From the NCBI GenBank assembly GCA_020466095.1, contig CM035807.1, positions 76,352,004 through 76,416,003 of the forward strand: DNA of 64,000 bases, in the 5' to 3' direction. The DNA is from Chlorops oryzae. Taxonomy: Eukaryota; Arthropoda; Insecta; Diptera; Chloropidae. The notes beneath the pieces were generated by a model that worked only from the letters and a program-made list of their open reading frames with translations, was not told the DNA's origin and did not search any database. The stretch's first letter is position 1; each line of letters starts with the position of its first letter. The position numbers and the translations under genes are program-made. Below, one piece after another: positions 55,246 to 64,000 of this stretch.

Positions 55246-58200
55246 TATCTGAGATGGCAACTCCACTGAAATTATACCATGAAAATTACAGATAATCTCA
55301 TACGTTTTAGTACCTTTTCGGCCGTATCTTGGACCCTTACGAGAACTTGTATAGTTGTGAAAAGTTATTGAAATTAAGCTCAATGATTACTTATGGTGAG
55401 GCGCACACATACATATATCTGAGAATTTTCTACAAATTTTTCCGAAATTCAAAATTTTGTGCTTCAAAACATTTGTAATTTTGAATATATATGTGTATCT
55501 CATACATTAAAATTCTTTTAAAAAAAACTTAAGCCGAAAAAGGGGGTCAGTTTTCATTTTGGACCAATGTTTTCTCCGGAAAAGTTTCTTAGAAGTTTTC
55601 GTAGATTACGATGATGGTAAACTCACGATCGATGAAAAAATTGACCCATCCTATTGTTAATATTTCAATATTTATATACTTATCATTAATTTATATTTCA
55701 CGCAACATTTATTGAAATATATTTCAATTGTTACAACATTGCCGCTGAATTTAATTTAAATATTTAAGTAGGTAGGGTATTGATTTGGATTGACAGGTGA
55801 AGCATATATACCAAAAACAATAAATGTAAACAAGCTTATGAAATTGTATCATAAGCGAACACAAATTCAATTAAACGTCAGTAGGTATGCGAAGAAATAT
55901 TAAAATTAGGGTGACGGCATTTCATGAAAATTTGGCTTAAATGCGTTAAGCAAAATGAGCTTTAAAGCGAAGATCGCAGTTTATCACAGCGAATTTTTGT
56001 TTTAATTTATTTTTCAAACATCAAATTAGTAAAAAGCCTAAAAATCAAAGCGGCCATATGCGAGCATTTTTAGTTTTATTCCATAAAAAATCGACATTAA
56101 ATCATTGGATATTGTATTTTTATCCGCATTTGCGGAGAAAATAATTCAACTGATTGACAAAATTAATTGCTTTTTGTTTTATTTAAATAAAAAATATTAT
56201 CTAGCTTTGACCTTAATAATAACAAAAAAATCATCAAAAGCGGTGAAGTATTAAAAAAGTTATAGAACATTGAATTTTGATTTTTTAAACTCACAAATTC
56301 TTCGCTTTCGATACACAACTCTGAGAGGTCATATAACTAAAAGTTGTTCAAATTAAAAAAAAAATATTTTGGGATTTTCTAAGTTAGGGTTTTGCCCAAT
56401 GAATGGCATAAAAAGTTTTTTTCATTTCGAAATTTGCTTTTTTTGATTTTTGTCGCCGCTCGTTACACTGTGCGTCGTAGTTTGGCAGACCCCGCAAAAC
56501 AAAAAAATTTTGCGAGCTTTTGTAAAAGGCGAAGTTACGATTCTTGTGCTCTCTTAAAAAAATGCCTTTTATTTCAAATTTTTATCATTTTTTGGCTTGA
56601 AAACTGTTTGCTCTTATAAGAAATAAGGTCAAGAACGTGCCAGTTAGGATTCTCAAGAGGAAAATCAGTTTAGAGATGAGACGTCTGGTGGACCCCACGT
56701 CAGTTATATTGTTAAAATTAGACCACGTCAGCTGCAGACGGTAAATATTGAATCTGATGGAAGATATTTTAATATCAATGAGCGATTTTCTTCAATTTCC
56801 GATCAACGGGTTGTAGGAAGGTCTTAACACCTCCCTCACTCGACCTACATATACTTCAAAGCAACCTCATAAAAATCACATGCAATTGAAGCTCAATGCT
56901 TCCTGATGAAAATCCTTTTTTTTTGCAAAGACTAAAATTACTTTTTGCCGATGATCCGAGGATTGAGTTTTATATTGAACTTTATGATCATAGAAGATGT
57001 TTAAAAAACATTTAGGGATGCATCGTGAGATCAAGTTTCATGCATAAAATTAACAATTTTATATTATTATTATTATTGTTATTGCTATTGCTTTTTTATT
57101 TCGATTAAGAAAATTAGCATTTTTACAGTTGAAGCAGGATCCCCGTACAAGATTCAAGAGCATGCAGCAATTACGTTTGATTAATCTGCCGCTTATCAGC
57201 AATCTGGCGTCAAACAGATGAATGTCCAGTCAGACATAAGGCGTATAGGAATTTTAATTTGCATTTATGTATGTGTCCAAAACATATAAATAAAAATAAA
57301 AAAAATATAAAAATTGCATGCGATATTATGAAAAAAAAGGGGCGTTTAAGCTGAATTCAATCGGACTTTTCACATTGCCAATAGAAAATTTCAATAAATT
57401 GTCGAATTCGATGTGAAAAATATTTTCAAATTGTTTTATAATTGCCAGTTTTGAAAGAATAATTTTCTTTTTTTTAATTTAAGTTTATGTTGATATTTTT
57501 TTTATTATAGTATTTCACTTTAATTCCCCCTTCTGTGTAGAAAGAAAACTGGTTTTTTCTTATCAGGTCCCGAAAGATCAGAGTTTAGAAAGTAATATTA
57601 ATTGCAAATAAATTGCTTACAAGCAATATGCAATCAAACCTTTTTATTGCATGTACTTTTGCACATAGCAAAGCGCTATTAATTTACTATAAAAACTGTG
57701 ATAAGGCACGCTGAATACAATCGGAGTCAAGTGCTAATGCACTTTATTGAAAATATGCAGGCGTACGCTTTTCTTTTCATTTCTTCTCTTTGAGTTCCGG
57801 TGCGCAATTCCGGCGAGTCATCTTTTCTTTACTCGAATCCCATAAGACTTTCTACAGAGCCGGAAGTGTTGAAAAAAAGTCATGTTGGTAATTTCTCAAA
57901 AATATGAAAAAGAAAAACTTAAACGAGTATATTTTCAGCTTCTGTCTAGATACGACTAGCAACATGCCCAGGCAACATATTTTTGTTTGTTCGACAGATT
58001 ATTAAATGTTGCTTTGGAGGCTTACAAGCGAACATCATGGATAAAATTATGAAAAATATTATCAAAAATATATACGTATACATATGTAGAAATATATATG
58101 TATGAATATACCAATCTAATGCCACCGCGTACGGTAAAAATTTGCGGCAAGACTTGGCAGCTACACAAAGTCTTTTAAAAGCTTTTCTTTTCTTCGCTTG

Positions 58201-61200
58201 ATTTTTTTTTCCATTTTATGTGCTTTGCGCAAATTGCACTTAGAGGCGAAACCAGTATGCAGTATGCGGTGCATAATTTTTGCTTTGACGTGAAAGCACA
58301 TAAAACTACGTTGCCATAAAATTCCCATTATCGACGTTTTATGGTTGAATAAGTTTATAAAGGCAAGCCACATATAGCAAGTCTACAATTAAGACTTCCG
58401 CTCCGAAAAGAAGCAAGCGAGAAAACATATGTTTCTCAATGGATTGACGCAGAGGCGCGCGGGGGGACTGAAGTTGGAGCAATAAAAAAATGCACTGGGT
58501 TCACGGATTTATGAATTATCATAATTTAAGAGATGAAAGCGATTTCGTTCTGCCTTTAAGATGCAAAAATAGATGCCACCACTGTTCGGATCTTGGTTAG
58601 AAAATATTTTGCCTTCGATTTGGATTTTTGGCATTCGTTTCATTATTGTCACATTTCAGAGGCCGTGCTTCCTTAGCCCTTTCCATGGAGAATCTTGCTT
58701 CTTCTCACACAGCAGACCGAACGAGTAGAATGATTTTTAAGCCAAAAAGTCTCGTAAAAATATTGCATAGATCATTCTTATGCTGATTTACATAGGCCAA
58801 GAATGATCTTTCGAGATCGAACAACCTTGTCAATAATGGTTTTTTCATATGATAATATGATGATGAGCAGCTTAAGGCATGCCTCAGCATTGATGCTCAA
58901 TATGAAGGTATTCATTTAATTAAAAGCTTCATTCCATTTCAGGGTCAGTTTGTCCATTTTCAATAAGAATAGAAAAAAAAAAAATAAATAAAATTACATA
59001 AAATAAATAAGTAAAAAATTTCAAATAATCACAACTTAAATCCCGAAATGTTAAATTCCAACCCATTTTTCTGTAGCATGAAAAGCAAAAATAATCTTCC
59101 GAAGGTAATAATAGCCATGTGTGTATGTTTATGTTTGTTTGTGTGTATGGATTGGAAAAGAATTTCATTCAGAAGTAAAGATACAGAACAGGAAATCACA
59201 TGGCTCAACGTCATAAACTGACTCGATAGACTGACAGTATGTATGTACATATGTTTGTCCTCATATGTTTGCGTGTGCATACTAGAACGTCATGCATTGT
59301 GTATAAATATCTGGCTTTCGGGAACTTGAACGTTTCGAAATATAAAGATCGAGTATCTACAAAAACTCATATATACAAACATAAAAATAAATAAAGAAAA
59401 TATTCTTAAATCAAAGGGAAATGAGATAGCTGCGATCGAACAACCAATTTGTTGTGGGTGTGAGTCAATATTCTTAAGAATTCTTAAGAAATACTGATGA
59501 AACGTCGACGTCACCATTTCACTCGATAGGTCCATGGGCACTGAAGGCATTTCTACGACTGAAAATTTCGCCAAAAAAAATGAACAAAAAAAAACAACAA
59601 CCATAAAACACTAGAAAAATGTTAATGCAAAAGAATTGAGAGAATTTTTTGTGATTTCATTTCTGGCTGCTTTCAAAAAGACCATTAAAAGATGAACTTT
59701 GGAGATTATGAAAATTGTTTCTTATTTATTTTTAAATTTCTAGTTAGCGGCCTAAGAATGCGGTGGATAGCCTCAGTTTGCTTTGGATAGAAAATTTTCG
59801 TTTTTGGCAATGAGAATCAAATTTAATTGAAAACGTTTTCGGAATTCGATTTATGGCACAGATCTTTTGATAGACTATGAACAAACGTTTAACTATTTTT
59901 AGCTTTGTTGCTTTTGCAATAGTTTCAACTACAGTACAGCCTGTTTTATGCGGACTGTTCTTATGTGCGGTAATAGCAGCAGAACTGATCCCATTCATAT
60001 TGAACAAGAGTCTTCATCCTACGGACTCTATTATCCTTGCTGTTAATAGCCGAGGAACTGGCATAAAGGGTGACTTATCGATAAGTATCGTAAACACATT
60101 GAGCACCACTGTTGCCAGATGTGTCAAAACAAGGCCAAAAATTCCTAAAATTCAATTTTTGGAAATCTAACAAAATGTCCAAAAAAGTAGCAGTTCAAAA
60201 AAAAGGAGATCTTTGAAGGATTTATTTTTCTCTGGCTCGGAACTAATGCCTCAAATAATCTTCAATTGATCAGTAGCCTTTGATTACTTCAAAGTGAGAC
60301 AGTTAAATGCAGGGGCTGGCATATTTAAATGGAGTAGCATTGTGACAAGCCGCGGTATTCCTGGAGCGTCCATTACCGGATTTAAGGGACAGATACTCTT
60401 GCCATTCTCTACATATCGAAATACGCTTCTTAAAACTGATCAAGATCCCATTACCATCATTGTCAGTTGGTGAACGACTAGTGAAGTCGTATGTTGTGCG
60501 TTGTTGGATTCCGCTTTACTTGTTGAAGTTTTAAGAGAAAGTGGGAATACGCAGAATTATATTATGTTTAAGCAATAATACATACTTAATTAAAAATTGA
60601 ATTATTTATTTTAGTCTCCATAAAACTGCACAAATATTGTTGGGCGTTGATAATTTTAATAAACAATTAGACTTGACAAAAACTCGACTCAAATTTTTTT
60701 AAATTTTTTTTTTTTCGTGGATAGACGCTGGCCTGTATGTCTTTTGAGCACGCGAACTTTACGATCAAATGTATCATAATAATTTATTTACAGTAAGCCT
60801 TGCCGGGGGCGTTAGATGTTGGTATTTAACTAACAATATTTTAAACTTCAATTTCGGTTCTTAAGATCGTGCTACATTCATGTAGCTCATATTTTAGGAG
60901 AATGCGCGGCCGGAGAGGGTGCGCAATCCACAGCAGGAGTTACATAGCGACTACACTATTAACCGCAGTGCCGCCGCATGTCAAATATTTTACATTTTTC
61001 CATGTTTCGCATAAATCATAAAAAGTTGTCCGAACAAACGACATGCAAGACAACAATCATTTACATCACTTTCAAATGGCGTTTTTTCAAATATTAAAAA
61101 AAAAAAAAAATTAACAAAAATGAAAGAAAAGATTAAAGCATTTTACAAGTGGACAAGTGAAGCCACAGGTGTGCTCAGATATTTGTGCAATTGTACAAAC

Positions 61201-61931
61201 ACAAAAGCGCTTGCTTAAATGTATTTTAATTAAAAATTCTTCTTAGATGTGTGCAAAAGGTGCCAACGTTTCAATTATTCATTCCGATTTAATTGGAATA
61301 GAGAAAAACGAATTTTATGGAAAGGCGAAAAACACTTGAGTCACGTGAGAGCAAAGCAAGCCGAAGTGCCGTGCTCAGAGTATGTATAAAGAGGTCATTT
61401 GTATGTAAATATGATATACATTATTCTCTGGTTAGTTCGATCTACTCTTCAAGAAACCAGCATTTGATTTGGAATATATCGATCTTTTGATTCGATGTAG
61501 GCACAATTGTATGTAAAATATGCATTGCCTTTTCTTCACAGAGCAGATGTTGAGGGAGATACGAAATACTATCCAGGGAGAGACATCATTTATTGTCATG
61601 TAATAAGTAAATAACGCTGTGCTAGTTCAAAAAAACCGACAGACGGCTTTCATATCTAGAAAAAACAACAGAAATACGCTGAATACAATAGTGATATTGA
61701 TTTTTTGGAATTGGCTCTGTTTTTTTTGGAGATTTTCGCATTTAAAGGTGGATCCCTAAAGTATGCAAGCATAATACTTGCAAATGCCCTGTGCGGGTTC
61801 GAACTTCAGAAGTCTCAGTTGCTCGTCATTTGCTTTCGAATTACGCCGTCTTGTCAAATAACATCACAGCTCTTAAAGCTCTTTTTGAAAACAGTTTCTT
61901 TAAGCTGAAAAAATATATTTAAAAATGCTTC

Positions 61932-62632
61932 ACTTTTTATACCCTACACACTTTGTGTCGAGGGTATATTGCGTTTGTGTGGTTGTGTGTAACATCCAAA
62001 ACCAGTCGAGATAGACCATACAAATGATATATAGAAATGGTCAGCGTCACCAGGAGATTCGATTTAGACATGTCCGTCCGTCTGTCCGTCGTCTGTCCGT
62101 CTGTCTGTCCGTCTGTCTGTCGTCTGTCTGTATACAGTTATCTTATCGAAGGAGTTGAGCTATCTTTACAAAATTTGGTATGCGTGCTCACGGGGACATG
62201 AGTAAGTACCAATTCGAGAATGGACCCGATCGGACCATTTTTAGGGGTACCTCCAGTACTAGGGTCTGTTACGAAAATCACAAAAACTGCTCTTAAATCG
62301 AAGTTTTTCAAGATAATTTTATGAAATTTGTTATTTGAACATGCTTAAAGGCAAGTAATATGATTACCAAAATTTGCAAAAGTGGGCGTGGCAGAAGGCG
62401 TTTTTCGAAAATTGTCTCCTACACCCGAAATTCAAATGGGACTTGAACGAAATTTGTCACTTATGCTTTCTTTGGAGCCATAAACATCCTCCCTGGTCGG
62501 TCCATTATTAAGGGTACCTCCAGTACTAGTGTCTGCCACAAAATTCCCAAAACTGCCTCTAAATCGGACTTTTTCGAAATATTTTAATGAATAATCGTCA
62601 TAACTGTTATAAATATATTCTCGTAGCAACAT
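61932..62632 (+). mobile_element. Dispersed element copy 3, 3'-truncated, with (GTCY)n
   Basis: Starts tataccctacacactttgtg, then gtcgagggtatattgcg, agattcgatttagacatg, a 70-bp tract of gtcc/gtct units, and the same internal blocks as the other copies up to about 62590, where it ends without the terminal hairpin. Confidence 0.8.
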
Positions 62633-64000
62633 GAACTAAATACCTATGTATATTTTTTAATCAAAAATCTAGATCTAAAAAGCCTAGAGCCAATCTAAAA
62701 AAAAACCCTTGATGGGGTTTAATTCAGCGCCCTGCAAAGATGTTCACCAGATTTGTCTCCATGTTGTCGGTAAAAAAAAAGTACAAAATCCGACCACAGT
62801 GTAATTAGTCCATCAATTTATCAATCTTTTTTGCCTACGCTTTTGATGGTGCTCATAACCGGGGACAGTATTCCCACCAACCTCTTCAATTTTATATGTG
62901 TCTTCTTTCTAAGGAGAAATTATTCAAAAGTGGGGATATATCTTCTCGACACATGTCCACGTTAACTGGACTTTTTTACGGAAGTATTATAAATATCAGT
63001 ATAGCATCGTTCTTTGGTTTTTCAACAATTCTTTAGGCCATGGGTTTTTCATAAGTTTTTGGGAGCGAGGTCGAAAGAGTTCTTCGGAGAATTATATTCG
63101 CAGAAGGGTATTTTACATGAAAATTCTAGCATCCTTCTCTATGAAGTGCCATCAATTTTGTCAAAATTTAGAACTCTACAAGGACGGCTAGGTAGGTACC
63201 TACATCGATTTCACATGGTTCCAATTCAAATTATTTACCCAAAATATATAACCACATTTGAATGTCCATAATCCCTTGAACATTTTCATCTAGAATGTAC
63301 CAGATAATCTACCAGATAATGTTAAATTGAGATTCATTTTTTTGTTCGTGTTCAGAAAGGCCGTAAAACACAACTGAAAGCTGACACTGTTTGCCATTGA
63401 TTTTATTGCAAATAATAATAAAATAAAAAAATGCCTTCTTCAAACGCAAATGACGAAATGAACTGAATTGAATGAACGAACATTCGTTAAAATGTTATTT
63501 TCGTAATAAAAGCCAAAGATTTACGACTTAAATTGAAAGAACTGAAATCATAAAGATTCAAAGCGAAATCGAAGCACGTGAAAAGAACAGCCGTAGACAA
63601 GCTGTCTGAGCGCCCACACATTTGCAAGCATTTATCATATGAAAAGAAATAAGAAATACAATATACAAAATAAAAATCAAGAAGCAAGAAATATGGGAAA
63701 AAGACGGAAAAAACCACAAGCGAAAAATAAATTATCATTTTCGAGCAAAACTATTAGCAGCAAAAGTTCTCAGAATAATTTATTTTGTGTCTTTTATTAA
63801 CATATATTTTTCTGTTTCTTTCGATTCGTAATTAAACCGCAACGACATGAGATAATGAATAATGAAAAAAAAAAAAAACCAGTCGAAACCATTGCGATCG
63901 TATGACAACTGCTAATTGCAGCAACAAAGCCAAAGATTCTTCAAAGCGAATAATCAGGCCCATCTCAAAGGGGGCAGTCGAGGGCTGTACAAACATGACT

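Larger units (their letters stand above)
48505..64000 (-). other. tkv upstream intron(s) / 5' region, no other gene seen
   Basis: 15.5 kb to the window edge with no credible coding exon on either strand. The missing 5' exon(s) of thickveins are expected here or beyond; I looked for a short basic N-terminal exon ending in phase 1 before a GT and could not settle on one. Apart from the elements listed separately, it holds microsatellites (tacatacatacatg near 53405; att/att-gtt runs near 57064) and ordinary AT-rich DNA. Confidence 0.6.

Noticed and set aside
59744..60170. Overlapping ORFs of 87 (-) and 97 (+) codons; a signal-peptide-like start on the plus strand, and a Tigger-end-like cagcctgttttatgcgg
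   Set aside because: Neither frame has homology I recognise, no second transposon end was found, and hydrophobic starts are common in AT-rich DNA.

Overview
The window is nuclear DNA of a higher fly (Diptera, Brachycera). Two genes are recognisable: a troponin C matching Drosophila TpnC25D (149 aa, introns in the usual places) and the kinase end of the BMP type I receptor thickveins (tkv). Both belong to cytological band 25D in D. melanogaster, so their adjacency here fits conserved microsynteny. Intergenic DNA is AT-rich and full of decayed transposons, and the sequence is clearly not D. melanogaster. A tephritid or other non-drosophilid fly is the likeliest source, but this is inference.

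Layout. 1-6110 is a satellite of an 11-bp unit (TATAGCCTTCG), organised into five higher-order units of about 1.1-1.5 kb, each marked by a ~200-bp complex island. 6111-6893 is a 117-bp satellite from which the core of those islands is plainly derived. Next to it (6943-7359) lie two short ORFs that may be a small gene. From 10.5 to 33.3 kb there is a cluster of seven intronless genes. Five encode cysteine-rich proteins of the DUF1431 type (Drosophila relatives are mostly testis-expressed), and two encode short cysteine-poor proteins that share only the RHDxxYL...YxQTW core. All seven have basic, hydroxylated N-termini that look like mitochondrial presequences, so a set of spermatid mitochondrial-derivative proteins is the working idea. 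The stretches between them hold foldback elements, MITEs and transposase relics.

33.3-42.0 kb is transposon-rich: a DD37E mariner-type relic, a Harbinger-like MITE nested in another element, tRNA-headed SINE-like copies, and a degenerate copy of troponin C exon 2. TpnC (42.0-42.7 kb, + strand) is followed by 4.2 kb without a recognised gene, then tkv on the minus strand (46.9-48.5 kb). Everything from 48.5 kb to the end is tkv 5' intron or upstream DNA, with three copies of a dispersed element, two of them carrying GTCC/GTCT microsatellites. No RNA gene, CRISPR array or complete autonomous transposon was found.
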